From contig NZ_CP042806.1 of NCBI RefSeq assembly GCF_008000815.1, positions 2,232,001 through 2,296,000 of the forward strand: DNA of 64,000 nt, written 5' to 3'. The position numbers and the translations under genes were made by a program. Shown here in pieces: positions 34,575-43,721 of the stretch. The notes below the pieces were generated by a model, which did not search any database, was not told the origin of the DNA, and worked only from the letters and a program-made list of their open reading frames with translations. The DNA is from Terriglobus albidus. Lineage in GTDB: Bacteria > Acidobacteriota > Terriglobia > Terriglobales > Acidobacteriaceae. How positions within the stretch are numbered: position 1 is the first letter of the stretch; every line of letters begins with the position of its first letter.

Positions 34575-37500
34575 ATGAGGACTACGAGACTTGCATTCTT
34601 GCTTTCTCTTTTGGGCTACTCGGCTACGTGTTTTGCCCAGTATGACTACTTACCAAAAGTAGGGATCAAGGATTTCGCGACCTATCAACAGTCAAGCATT
34701 GACAGCGTTGACCTGGACACGGGCAACGTCAATCTGCATATCCCGCTCCTAGGCTTTCCCCAGAAGGGAAGCAAGCTTCGTCTGAACTTCATCGTCAGAT
34801 ATAACGAGCCGCAGTGGTTCAGCGCGATCGGTATGCCCCTCTACAACCCTACCATTGGCGGTTATTCCGCAGCTGGGTTTTGGAAGCTCAAGGACTTCAA
34901 TAATCCGCGTCCTCTAGGTGTCGATGTAGTAAGAGACCAGGCGGTAACGAGCACCTATAACATGACTCCCCGAATAGCGCCGGGGTGTTGCGGTAACGGA
35001 GACCCTATCGACTATTATTCGGAGGGCGGTGGGATAAGGGATCGTTCTGGTGCCGTTCATGATCTTTGGGCAAGAGCTGGTACAGGCGGTCAAGTTGCGG
35101 CCCCTCTGGTAAATTTCCCAGCTCCTGATGGTTCGGGATGGGTCTTTGCAGCCGGAGGACTAAAAGACAAAGAGGGTGTGACCTACAGCAGCTTGACGAT
35201 TCAATCAGGAGGGGTAAGTCGGCCAGCCTGGAACATCTCCGACGCCCACGGGAACACTATTACAACGGACGTTGATGGCTGGCATGACAGCATGGGCCGT
35301 ATTATCCCCGGATCATGGGGAGGCCACGGCTCCGGATCGGTAAACAGCCCCAATGGATACCCGCCCTTGGAAGACGATCCATTTCCCGGCGTACCCAGCA
35401 GTGAGATGGCTCGCTGCAATAACGGAGCAGTAGCAACGAGAACCTGGACCGTACCTGCGTCCTCAGACTCGGGTGGATCGCAAACATATTACTTCTGCTT
35501 TTCGAAGTACACCGCGAACACACGCTTCAATTTCAATGGCAGGCTCGGACAGGTCAATAGTGCCGTTCTCGACGAAGCATCTTTCGATGCGTATCTCCTC
35601 ACGAAGATCATTCTGCCAAACAACACTTCGTACTCCTTTCAATACGATCCTGATTTTCTCGACCTGACTCGCATCGATCTACCCACAGGCGGCGTGGTCG
35701 TGTATACGTGGGGAACCGTCAAGTGGGACCTCTGCTCTACAGCGCAGCCCATGAAACGTGTTGTCACAGCAAGATCTGTAACGACGGGAGGCGGTGTTTC
35801 ATCCTGGAGTTACAACTGGGGGAACAACGGCGTGTGCGGTCCTCAGCCCGGAGATGCCATACCGGTGATTGTTTCCAGGCCCGATCAGAACGACGAGTGG
35901 CATTACCAAAGCCGCATAGAGGACAACGGAAAGCTCAATAAGTACGTTGTTTCTTATAAAGGGCATGCGAGTGGAGATGCTTATAAAGCAACAGGAACGA
36001 TCTCGAAGATCGTTAAAACGTCGAGCAGCTTTCGCTCCACCCCCTTGTTTACGCAGACCCAGGACATCCTGGTCTCTCCAGAGACTGGCCCAGACGGCAA
36101 TCCCATTGTGAAGTGGCTACCAGGCTATTCCACTCCTGAAACAATCCCAGGTCCTGTCGAGACGACGATCATGTCGCTCTACGACCTCACCACTCAGAAG
36201 GTGGTCTCATCTCAGGAGACCGACGCCACGCCTGTGCCCTCCTCGGGCACTATCGAGCGATGGAATCCCGACAATTACTGGTATCCAGCGCACGACACTT
36301 GTGCCTGTGTCAATTACACGGAGATAGCGACTGAAAAAGTCTACGACTTTGTTCAAGGCGCTGGTTCTGGTCCAGGGACTCTGCTGCGCAAAACCGATAT
36401 GACCTACAGATTTCAGGATACCGGTGGAGCAGACTATGAGAATAATGGCCTGACAGGGCTTCCGTCGCAGATCAAAATCTATGATGGCGGTTCACATCAA
36501 GTGGCCCAAACCGGCTACACCTATGACGATTCGACCTACTCTGCTGGCGTTGTGGCTGGAGAAGTGACATCTGTCCGGAAGTGGAAAGACGCGTCTAACC
36601 ATATCGACACATACTCCAGTTTCAACTCCGATGGGACATGGACAGGTTCCGTCGATGCGAACGGCATCAAAACTCATGTCGATTCCTTCGATTGTTCGAG
36701 TGCCTTTCCTAAGAGCGTCACGAAAGCCTACGGTACGTCGATCGCGGAAACATCTGTCTATTCTCACGACTGCAATACAGGGAAGGTTACGTCACACAAG
36801 GACGCCAATTCACAGACGACTTCCTATACCTATGCGGACTCACTGAATCGAGTAACGGCAGTAGACTACCCCGATGGCGGTCACACCGCCATCACATACA
36901 CAGACGGTGCAAATTCATCGGCAAAGGTGCAGGTCGATACCGGTGGCACCCAGGGGAAGATGTCGCAAACAGTTAGTTACGATCTTGTCGGGAGGACGAT
37001 CAAAGTTCAACAGAACGCAGGGAGCGATGTCATCAGCGTCGATACCAAGTATGACGATATGGGGCATGTCTACTCTACTTCAAATCCCTACACTGATACT
37101 CAAGGTTCGTCCAGTAGTGTGACCGTAAACACCTATGATGAACTTGAAAGGCCAATTCAAAAGACGAATCCCGATGGAAGCTCCCAAACGTTCTCTTATT
37201 CGGGAAATGTAGTCACAACAAAGGATGAAATAGGCAATGCCTGGAAGCGGACCTCAGACGCCCTTGGAGAACTGACAAACGTCGAGGAACCAAACGGCGC
37301 GAAGACAGCCTATACCTATACGGCACGTGGCGATCTCGCTACTGTCAGTCAAGCCGGCCTGTCAGGAGAGACCGCGCGCGCTCGAAGTTTCGATTACGAT
37401 TGGCTGTCAAGGCTGAGTCAGTCTTACAATCCTGAATCCGGTTGGATCTGCTATGGCGCGACATCCAGCGGAGCAGCCAGCGGATCGAACTGTACCGCCG

Positions 37501-40151
37501 ATTATGATGGCAACGGCAATCTTGGGCATAAGACCGATTCTCGTGGTGTAGTGACAAGCTACAGCTACGATGCATTCAACCGTCTCACGCTCAAACATGC
37601 CAACGACGGCATCACTCCCGATGTTGGCTACTACTACGACCAGACATCGAATTGGGGTGGAACTGTTGCTAACGGTATCGGCCGTCTGGGGCAGGTTAAC
37701 TATGCATACACCAATGGCCATTACGTGAGCGAAACATACTCATACGATGCGTTGGGAAGGGTAGTCTTTCAGTTCGTCGCTCCCTCGAACGCAGGCGCAA
37801 CTTGGTTTGCGACTACCTATGATCTTGCGGGAAATGTGATCGGGTACGGCCGTTCCAGCGGGCCGACGATAGAGCGTACTTATGATTCGGCAAGCCGGCT
37901 ACAGAAGGTTACGCTGACTGGCTACGACGGTATCCCGTTAAGCTACGACTACTTGAAGTCGGCCAGCTACTTTCCTGACGGTTCTGTCCAGAGCATGACG
38001 TTCGGCAATAACGTGACCGAGAGCTACACCAGGAACAGCCGGCTTCAGATTAACGGATTCAAGGTCACAGGACCTTCTTCGGCGGGATCGCCTGTCTGGC
38101 TCAACCGCAGCTACGATTACCTTGCGGAGTGCAGTGGAACAAGCCATAAGAATAACGGCAACATCTACCAGATCAGCGACCAACAGAACTCTTCGCGCAG
38201 CCAGTGCTTTACCTATGACAGTCTCAACCGCATCAGTTCTTATCTAAGAGGCTCAACGGGGGGCTTCAATGGCGGACAAACCTATTCCTTTGATTCGTTC
38301 GGCAATGCAAGCCAGACAAACTCGGTCGGCCCGAACCTGGTAGATTTCGCGCCGGGCTTCGACGCGAAGAACCGCATTGCCGCAAGTGCTTTCGGCTGCG
38401 ATGCTGTGCCGGGAACCATCGGTGTGGATCCGGCCAATTCAGGCTACGACCTTTCGGGAAATATGCTCTGCACAGGCGCGCGAAATTACACCGCGAAGGG
38501 GTTCGTCTTCAACGCCAGCGGGCAGGTTGCGCGTCTGTACTCACAATTGGGTTCAAATACCTATGCGCAAACGGAAGAGTATCTCTACAACGCCGATGGC
38601 AACCGAGTGCATAAAGGCTCAGGATCCGATTGGACCGATTATGCCTATGTAAACGGCCAGATGCTGACCGAGTTTCATCCCGACGGTGTCTCCGACTACG
38701 TCTATGCCAACGGACAGAAGATCGCACGCGCTGACAGCTATGACCAGCGAATCCATATCCACGGCAACCGTTGCGATCCGAACAACTGCGGGTGGCAGTC
38801 AGCGACATGGCATTTCCCGGTCCCTGCGTACACCATCAAAGCCGGCGACAAGGTCACGTGGCGTCAGTATCAGGCGGGCGGCGCTATCGGCGGGCTCACA
38901 TTGTCTTTCAATAATGGCGCAAATACCAATTGGACGAGCACGGATACAGATGGCCAGGTGATGAACAATCTCACCTCTCACTACACATGGGTGACACGCA
39001 CCGTCGATCTGAGTTCATTCGCGAACACCGTACTGGGGGACGGATGGATTGTGGCCGAAGGGCAAACGGCCGCTGGTGACTGGGATGAGTGGTTCGGCGA
39101 AATCGCGATCTACAGCACGGATGGAACGGTAACGCCGATCTATAACCGCCTGCGAAGTATCGGTCTTTCTTACTACGGCACGCCGGGCATGACGAACGTG
39201 CAAGCGAATGTCGAGCACTCCAATAGCGATGGGGATGCAAGCTTTCCACGGGCGAACACGACCTACTATGCGGCAGACCATCTAGGCTCGGCGACGATGG
39301 AATTCTCCGCTGGTGGAGTCAACGGCCCCGGAGGCTGGCCGATGTGGAGAGGAGAATACGCTCCCTACGGGCAGGAACTCACCGCCAGCATACCAACGGT
39401 AAACAACTACAAGTTCACCGGCAAAGAACGGGACTTAGAATCAGGGCTCGACTACTTCGGGGCAAGATACTACGGTTCGACTATGGGGCGCTGGATGAGC
39501 CCGGATTGGTCACGTGTGCCCACCGCAATCCCTTTTGCAACTCTCGATAATCCTCAGAGCTTGAATCTCTATAACTATGTCGGGAACAATCCGATTACAA
39601 AAAGAGATCCCGACGGACATCATCAAGAATGTGCGCCGGATAACAGTACTCTTGACCCACAAACGGGAGTTCTAACCGTTCATGCTGGTAGATGCCATGA
39701 AGTCGATGACTTGCCTTGGTGGCTAGCTTTCAACCCTTGGGGAAAGCTCGGAAGTCCAAGGCATCGCCAATCAGTGCGACAGCTCGCCAAACTGCTCCGT
39801 AGTGAAGGGTACGAAGTACAAACCGAAGTGAAAGTCGATACTCCTCAAGGAGCGAAGGCCTCTCGATTTGTCGATGTCGTTGGAGTGAAACCGCGGACAG
39901 GCGAAACAAAAATGTACCAAGTCGGTGAAGCAAATAAAGACGGTAGTCCGGTTGCCAGAGAGCGGAGCGCATTGAATGATATAGAGAAGGCAACTGGAAT
40001 ACGTCCGCAGTTTGAAGATAAGGGCGTTGGTGCGAGACTAGAGGCGATCGAATCAGGACAAGTTTCGCTGCGCACGCCAATTGAAGAAGAAGGAGAAGGC
40101 GCAGGTAGGATTGGAGGCGAGGAGCCAGAGATCCCGATCGATATCCCATGA
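34575..40151 (+). CDS. Secreted RHS/YD-repeat protein with variable nuclease-like C-terminus
   Basis: 1858 residues from ATG 34575; signal peptide LAFLLSLLGYSATCFA. A beta-rich N-terminal region is followed by many YD repeats (about 620-1320; for example YDAFNRLTLKH, YDALGRVVFQF). A separate Trp-rich, beta-sandwich-like domain (about 1390-1540; HIHGNRCDPNNCGWQ to DEWFGEIAIYS) precedes the RHS core LDYFGARYYGSTMGRWMSPD (about 1625). The end after DPDGHHQECAPDN is a distinct 180-residue module with helix HRQSVRQLAKLLRSEGYEV, then RFVDVVGV and YQVGEANKDGSPVARE, resembling a PD-(D/E)xK-type nuclease. This is the polymorphic-toxin plan: cocoon-forming repeats releasing a C-terminal toxin. A small gene overlapping its stop is the likely immunity partner. 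Confidence 0.88.
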   Translation: MRTTRLAFLLSLLGYSATCFAQYDYLPKVGIKDFATYQQSSIDSVDLDTGNVNLHIPLLGFPQKGSKLRLNFIVRYNEPQWFSAIGMPLYNPTIGGYSAAGFWKLKDFNNPRPLGVDVVRDQAVTSTYNMTPRIAPGCCGNGDPIDYYSEGGGIRDRSGAVHDLWARAGTGGQVAAPLVNFPAPDGSGWVFAAGGLKDKEGVTYSSLTIQSGGVSRPAWNISDAHGNTITTDVDGWHDSMGRIIPGSWGGHGSGSVNSPNGYPPLEDDPFPGVPSSEMARCNNGAVATRTWTVPASSDSGGSQTYYFCFSKYTANTRFNFNGRLGQVNSAVLDEASFDAYLLTKIILPNNTSYSFQYDPDFLDLTRIDLPTGGVVVYTWGTVKWDLCSTAQPMKRVVTARSVTTGGGVSSWSYNWGNNGVCGPQPGDAIPVIVSRPDQNDEWHYQSRIEDNGKLNKYVVSYKGHASGDAYKATGTISKIVKTSSSFRSTPLFTQTQDILVSPETGPDGNPIVKWLPGYSTPETIPGPVETTIMSLYDLTTQKVVSSQETDATPVPSSGTIERWNPDNYWYPAHDTCACVNYTEIATEKVYDFVQGAGSGPGTLLRKTDMTYRFQDTGGADYENNGLTGLPSQIKIYDGGSHQVAQTGYTYDDSTYSAGVVAGEVTSVRKWKDASNHIDTYSSFNSDGTWTGSVDANGIKTHVDSFDCSSAFPKSVTKAYGTSIAETSVYSHDCNTGKVTSHKDANSQTTSYTYADSLNRVTAVDYPDGGHTAITYTDGANSSAKVQVDTGGTQGKMSQTVSYDLVGRTIKVQQNAGSDVISVDTKYDDMGHVYSTSNPYTDTQGSSSSVTVNTYDELERPIQKTNPDGSSQTFSYSGNVVTTKDEIGNAWKRTSDALGELTNVEEPNGAKTAYTYTARGDLATVSQAGLSGETARARSFDYDWLSRLSQSYNPESGWICYGATSSGAASGSNCTADYDGNGNLGHKTDSRGVVTSYSYDAFNRLTLKHANDGITPDVGYYYDQTSNWGGTVANGIGRLGQVNYAYTNGHYVSETYSYDALGRVVFQFVAPSNAGATWFATTYDLAGNVIGYGRSSGPTIERTYDSASRLQKVTLTGYDGIPLSYDYLKSASYFPDGSVQSMTFGNNVTESYTRNSRLQINGFKVTGPSSAGSPVWLNRSYDYLAECSGTSHKNNGNIYQISDQQNSSRSQCFTYDSLNRISSYLRGSTGGFNGGQTYSFDSFGNASQTNSVGPNLVDFAPGFDAKNRIAASAFGCDAVPGTIGVDPANSGYDLSGNMLCTGARNYTAKGFVFNASGQVARLYSQLGSNTYAQTEEYLYNADGNRVHKGSGSDWTDYAYVNGQMLTEFHPDGVSDYVYANGQKIARADSYDQRIHIHGNRCDPNNCGWQSATWHFPVPAYTIKAGDKVTWRQYQAGGAIGGLTLSFNNGANTNWTSTDTDGQVMNNLTSHYTWVTRTVDLSSFANTVLGDGWIVAEGQTAAGDWDEWFGEIAIYSTDGTVTPIYNRLRSIGLSYYGTPGMTNVQANVEHSNSDGDASFPRANTTYYAADHLGSATMEFSAGGVNGPGGWPMWRGEYAPYGQELTASIPTVNNYKFTGKERDLESGLDYFGARYYGSTMGRWMSPDWSRVPTAIPFATLDNPQSLNLYNYVGNNPITKRDPDGHHQECAPDNSTLDPQTGVLTVHAGRCHEVDDLPWWLAFNPWGKLGSPRHRQSVRQLAKLLRSEGYEVQTEVKVDTPQGAKASRFVDVVGVKPRTGETKMYQVGEANKDGSPVARERSALNDIEKATGIRPQFEDKGVGARLEAIESGQVSLRTPIEEEGEGAGRIGGEEPEIPIDIP

Positions 40152-40747
40152 GCAAGCAGTTATATTTTTATGCGACTCCAGATGAGATTCAACGAATCAC
40201 TCTTCGAATGAGTGAGAGCATTGGTTTGTCAATGCTTAGCCCTACATCTTCGGCGCACGAACCTCTATGGCTTGATTCACCAATTCAAAACGAATCTCTT
40301 TTGTCGTCAGCGAACTCAAAATCCATCAAGTGCTATTTGATACCCAATGGCTTAGCAAATATTCGCTTCGAACACTATCCTAGAGTCTCAACGTGGCACA
40401 TAACAGACGACTCGGAAATAATTGCCGTGTCAGGCTGCGACTTTGATGGTCAAGTCTTAGTGCGGGGTAGATTTTATTGTCAGACAGACATTTTACAAGG
40501 TGACCTGATCATCAAAAAACGACAGGAATTCATCCAATGGACCGATAGAGTTTTCAGCTTTGTGAAGCAAAATCTAAGACATTTGCCCGAGTGGGATGCT
40601 TATGTAGGATCAGACGCGTGGGAATGGCATAGACGCGGTGGCCGCTTCGCTACCATGGCGTTGCCGGGACCTAAGGTTATTTTCGCCGTTCCGCGGAAGA
40701 GTAGGAGAAACCCGGGGACAGGCGGGTGGAGTGCCCCCCTGAAGTGA
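40148..40747 (+). CDS. Probable immunity protein of the RHS toxin, 3' end altered by IS3 insertion
   Basis: 199 residues, no signal peptide, no family recognised. ATG overlaps the RHS stop (ATGA), the usual toxin-immunity spacing, and base composition is more AT-rich than the flanking chromosome. Mixed alpha-beta protein with KQLYFYATPDEIQRITLRM, WHITDDSEIIAVSGCDFDGQ and HLPEWDAYVGSDAWEWHRRGG. The last part reads through a dispersed repeat (RNPGTGG) and into the left inverted repeat of the IS3 element (WSAPLK, stop at 40745-40747). The natural C-terminus has therefore probably been replaced; the core up to about residue 180 looks complete. Function inferred only from position. Confidence 0.65.
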   Translation: MSKQLYFYATPDEIQRITLRMSESIGLSMLSPTSSAHEPLWLDSPIQNESLLSSANSKSIKCYLIPNGLANIRFEHYPRVSTWHITDDSEIIAVSGCDFDGQVLVRGRFYCQTDILQGDLIIKKRQEFIQWTDRVFSFVKQNLRHLPEWDAYVGSDAWEWHRRGGRFATMALPGPKVIFAVPRKSRRNPGTGGWSAPLK

Positions 40748-40780
40748 GACGCAGTAATCTGGGGACAGGCAGGTTAGTAG

Positions 40781-41662
40781 TTATGGGTTGGCGCTGAGAG
40801 CTACGGTGGTGGAAGTAGCGGAGAGCGAGGCAAGCTCGAACTCTACTGGTGATAGATAGTCGAGAGCAGAGTGGAGCCGATGGCGATTATAGACGTCTTC
40901 GATGAAGCGGCGCATGGCGGATCTGGCATGTTGGATATTGCGATAGGAAGTGGCGTTGACTTCTTCCGCCTTGAGGGTTTTCATGAAGCTCTCGGCCATG
41001 GCGTTGTCGTAGGGACATCCTGGGCGGCTCATACTCGGTTGTATCCCCGCGGCCTGCAGGCGTGTGATGTAGTCACCACAGGCGTATTGGATACCCCGGT
41101 CTGTGTGGTGAACAAGTTCGCCAGGCGCGATCTTGCGATCACTTAGGGCCATCTCTAACGCTCCCAGCGCTAGGTTCGCGGTGAGCTGATTTCCCAACGC
41201 CCACCCCACGACCTTGCGGCTGAACGCATCCAGCACGACAGCCAGATACACGAAGGCCTCCGCCAGATGGACATAGGTGATATCTGCTACCCACAGCCGA
41301 TTAGGGCCCATGGGAGTTATGTGCCGCGCCAGATTCGGCCATACCCGCCAACGATGATTGGAGTCCGTTGTCGCAGGGCGGAACGCAGCTTTGCGCAGGC
41401 ATAACAGGTTGTCCTCCCGCATGACCCGTATCAGCCGTTTGTGGTTGACCACACGCCCTTCCCGCCGCAGAAGAGCTCCTATTCTCCTGTAGCCATAAGT
41501 ACGATGGGCCAGAGCCAGGCGGTGTATCGTGTCTCGCAGCTCTGTCTCTTCACCCAGCGGCGCTGACTTTTCCCAGTCGCGATAGAAGCTCGCCCGGCTC
41601 ACGCCGGCCAGCTTGCACATCCGCTCCACCGATCTCGATGGAGAGCCTTGCGGTAGCGTCAT
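40781..41662 (-). CDS. IS3-family transposase OrfB
   Basis: 293 residues from an internal ATG; the frame is open further upstream to the T6C slip site at 41746-41752. HTH_21-type segment (YGYRRIGALLRREGRVVNHK) and an rve integrase core with the complete DDE triad: WVADITYVHL, HHTDRGIQYA, and AMAESFMKTLKAEE about 35 residues later. Normally made as an OrfAB fusion by -1 frameshifting at the run of T. Because OrfA carries a stop before that site, the fusion is predicted not to be made, so this copy may be immobile on its own. Confidence 0.9.
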   Translation of the reverse strand: MTLPQGSPSRSVERMCKLAGVSRASFYRDWEKSAPLGEETELRDTIHRLALAHRTYGYRRIGALLRREGRVVNHKRLIRVMREDNLLCLRKAAFRPATTDSNHRWRVWPNLARHITPMGPNRLWVADITYVHLAEAFVYLAVVLDAFSRKVVGWALGNQLTANLALGALEMALSDRKIAPGELVHHTDRGIQYACGDYITRLQAAGIQPSMSRPGCPYDNAMAESFMKTLKAEEVNATSYRNIQHARSAMRRFIEDVYNRHRLHSALDYLSPVEFELASLSATSTTVALSANP

Positions 41663-42057
41663 CGTCTGGATGCTGGCGAAGATGCTGTTGCGCCACGCGC
41701 GCTGTTTCGCTGCCGTGGAGCCTCGATGTGCCGCAAGGCTTGTTTGAAAAAATCCAGATCCAACTGCTGGCCTATCTTGCGCTCCAACTCTGCGATCTTG
41801 CGCCGCGCCTAGGCTAACTCGCTGGCTTCTTCCTCGCCGTGCTCACGCTTCAGCAGTTCCGTCTTCGATGGGCGGCCAGACTTCCTTCGAAAGGCCTTCT
41901 CTCCATCCTGCCGAACAGCATCGCGCCAACGATAGAGCAGGGTTCGCTTCACTGCCAGTTCTACCGACAACGCACCGCTGCTCTCGCCAGCCTCCATTCG
42001 CTTTACTGCCCGCAGCTTGAACGACCGGCTGAACGCCCTTTTCTCTTCCTGGGACAT
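41659..42057 (-). pseudogene. IS3-family OrfA with premature stop
   Basis: Starts MSQEEKRAFSRSFKLRAVKR with an HTH_8-type DNA-binding segment (ELAVKRTLLYRWRDAVRQDG). After EEASELA the frame meets TAG (41809-41811), then continues ARRKIAELERKIGQQLDLDF, the leucine-zipper region expected in OrfA. A single C to T change in a CAG codon would explain the stop. Confidence 0.75.
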
Positions 42058-42118
42058 CGCTCCTCTTTCGATTCGCCTGTCCCCAGATTACCGTGTCTCA
42101 CTTCAGGGGTGCACTCCA

Positions 42119-42433
42119 GGGGACGTAAACAGATAAGTTGAAGTATGGGATGATTTGCGCGAGTGGTTGCAGTCGGGGAGCCGCACACGTTAAACAGCGT
42201 GGCAATGCGAGACGGTACATTCTGGAAGACAATACTGACCGAGCGGTGTACTTGAAGTAGTTGCATGAGAATGTGCGACAACACAGAACGTCGCTACTAG
42301 GATGCGGTCTGATGTCCAATCATGCTCACCTTGTGTTGGTTCCTCATGAGCCGGACAGTCTGGCGCTGAGGTTGAAGCACACGCATAGGCGGTACGCTGG
42401 TCCCGGGTTTCCGCGATTGTCGCGAAGATGATC
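42119..42433. other. Intergenic region right of the IS3 element
   Basis: About 315 bp. Begins with the GACGTAAACAG flank of the split repeat. Short open frames on the minus strand show no recognisable protein. No RNA gene or promoter seen. Confidence 0.45.
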
Positions 42434-42829
42434 TCAAGAAAGCCCGGGTTGTTTCCGGGTCGCGAGGCTGACCCAAACAATTGCTATCAGGTAGGCCACA
42501 CCATATCCCCACAGCAACCCGGCGGCAGCTACGCGCAGCACTTGTTCATTGAAACCGTAAAGGCCGTGGAACCAGCGCAGGGCTGCACCATCCAGTACCA
42601 TGGCAAGCCCGCCAACCAGCGCGGTACCCGCAAGCAGTTGCTCATTGCTCAGTCTCCCAACAACCTTGCACAACCAAACGCTGATCACGCCGCCAACCGG
42701 CGCCAGTAGAAAGCGCATGATTTCACGTGTTTCTCCGGGATTGGGGTTGTGCTTTATTTGGTATGTCACGCCCGCCCACATGATGGCAGCAAGCAGGGTA
42801 AGGGCAGCAATTTGCGATTTCCTAAGCAT
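42434..42829 (-). CDS. Small four-helix membrane protein (possibly DUF5367-like)
   Basis: 131 residues from ATG 42829, chosen because GGAGG lies eight bases upstream; an ATG at 42844 overlaps the regulator stop. Four hydrophobic segments: IAALTLLAAIMWAGVTY, FLLAPVGGVISVWLC, LLAGTALVGGLAMVLDG and LRVAAAGLLWGYGVAYLIAI. The AMVLDGAALRWF..LLWGYGVAYL pattern is reminiscent of DUF5367 proteins, but this is a weak by-eye match. It is the third gene of a minus-strand operon with an XRE regulator and another membrane protein. Function unknown. Confidence 0.65.
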   Translation of the reverse strand: MLRKSQIAALTLLAAIMWAGVTYQIKHNPNPGETREIMRFLLAPVGGVISVWLCKVVGRLSNEQLLAGTALVGGLAMVLDGAALRWFHGLYGFNEQVLRVAAAGLLWGYGVAYLIAIVWVSLATRKQPGLS

Positions 42830-42843
42830 GGTCTCAACCTCCA

Positions 42844-43044
42844 TCACCTCTCGTCGTTCCACAAAAAGACCTCTTCTACCTGCTTGCCAAATACACGGGC
42901 AATGCGAAAGGCAAGTCCCAGGCCTGGCTCATACTTCCCCTTCTCAATCGCGATGATTGCCTGTCGCGAAACTCCAACGGCATCTGCCAAGTCAGCCTGC
43001 GTCCAGTCCTGTTCGGCCCGAAGAACTCGAATCCTGTTTTTCAT
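42844..43044 (-). CDS. Small XRE-type repressor
   Basis: 66 residues, almost entirely one helix-turn-helix: RIRVLRAEQDWTQADLADAV, GVSRQAIIAIEKGKYEPGL, RIARVFGKQVEEVFLW. This is the compact YozG/XRE type usually encoded beside small membrane proteins of the DUF2178/DUF3796 class. Its ATG overlaps the TGA of the preceding membrane protein gene (ATGA), so they are coupled. It probably represses its own operon through the GTAA/TTAC repeats at 43432-43486. Confidence 0.92.
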   Translation of the reverse strand: MKNRIRVLRAEQDWTQADLADAVGVSRQAIIAIEKGKYEPGLGLAFRIARVFGKQVEEVFLWNDER

Positions 43045-43424
43045 CGATAACGCCACATAGCGATAAGGTGCCCAAGACCATAGGTCACCAGCATGAAAAT
43101 CCAGATCCACGCGGCATGAAATGGCCCGACCAGCCCCGCCTTTTGCACATATCCGTAGACGAAGACACCGACTCCTGTTGTCAGAAAGGCGAAGGTCACA
43201 GCTTCAAGGCCCACCTGGCGCTTGAACTCATCAAGAAAGCGCACGATGTATAGGACCATCGCGATCAAGGCAATCTCGCCCGGCAGCGGAATCATTGCGA
43301 TCCAGAAACGCTGTATCGGACTAAATCCGGTCTCTTCCAGCAGGCGAGATGCCCATATATCCAGAAAGCATGCGGCGATGACGATAGCAACAAGGAGAAC
43401 TCGCAATCGGGTGCGCTCTGTCAT
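43041..43424 (-). CDS. Small membrane protein paired with the XRE repressor
   Basis: 127 residues with four hydrophobic segments: LLVAIVIAACFLDIWAS, FWIAMIPLPGEIALIAMVLY, AVTFAFLTTGVGVFVYGYV and AAWIWIFMLVTYGLGHLIAM. First gene of the operon. Such proteins sit next to XRE regulators in many Gram-negative and Gram-positive genomes and may modulate them from the membrane. I see no enzyme motif. Start ATG 43424 lies directly downstream of the repeat-rich operator. Confidence 0.75.
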   Translation of the reverse strand: MTERTRLRVLLVAIVIAACFLDIWASRLLEETGFSPIQRFWIAMIPLPGEIALIAMVLYIVRFLDEFKRQVGLEAVTFAFLTTGVGVFVYGYVQKAGLVGPFHAAWIWIFMLVTYGLGHLIAMWRYR

Positions 43425-43431
43425 GCTCTAA

Positions 43432-43486
43432 AAAGTAACTTATAAATTACTTTTAGTAAAGTTAAAATTACATCCGGATTACCTTT
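43432..43486 (-). promoter_or_regulatory. AT-rich operator/promoter of the XRE operon
   Basis: Contains repeated GTAA/TTAC units: AAGTAACTTATAAATTACTT and the perfect TTACT-TTT-AGTAA inverted repeat, then two further TTAC units. Very AT-rich against its surroundings. Suits cooperative binding of the XRE repressor and overlap with the -10 region. Confidence 0.6.
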
Positions 43487-43721
43487 ACCCTTTCACCCTC
43501 CTTCGACCATCGCCAACAGAGTGCGTTGGAATAGCCTGTGCCGAAAACGAGAGGAGGAAAATTGGTGACCACCGTCTCGATGAGTGAGGCTGCCCTGAAT
43601 GCATTAATCGACAGGCCCGATGGATCTAGGCCGTCCAATTCGAACGAAGGTGTTTACGATTTCCCAGCGATATGCGTACAAGACGTCTGGCCTAACGTCT
43701 CATCCTGCAGAGGAAACACAA

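Larger units (their letters stand above)
40727..42118 (-). mobile_element. IS3-family insertion sequence
   Basis: 1392 bp. Terminal inverted repeats start TGGAGTGC (left 40727, right reverse-complement at 42111-42118) and extend inward imperfectly through CCCCTGAAGTGAGAC to TAATCTGGGGACAGGC. GGG flanks both sides (40724-40726, 42119-42121), a 3-bp target duplication. The outer flanks join to form GAAACCCGGGGACAGGCGGG plus GACGTAA, resembling the repeat at 46182-46217. Encodes OrfA and OrfB on the minus strand. Confidence 0.9.
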
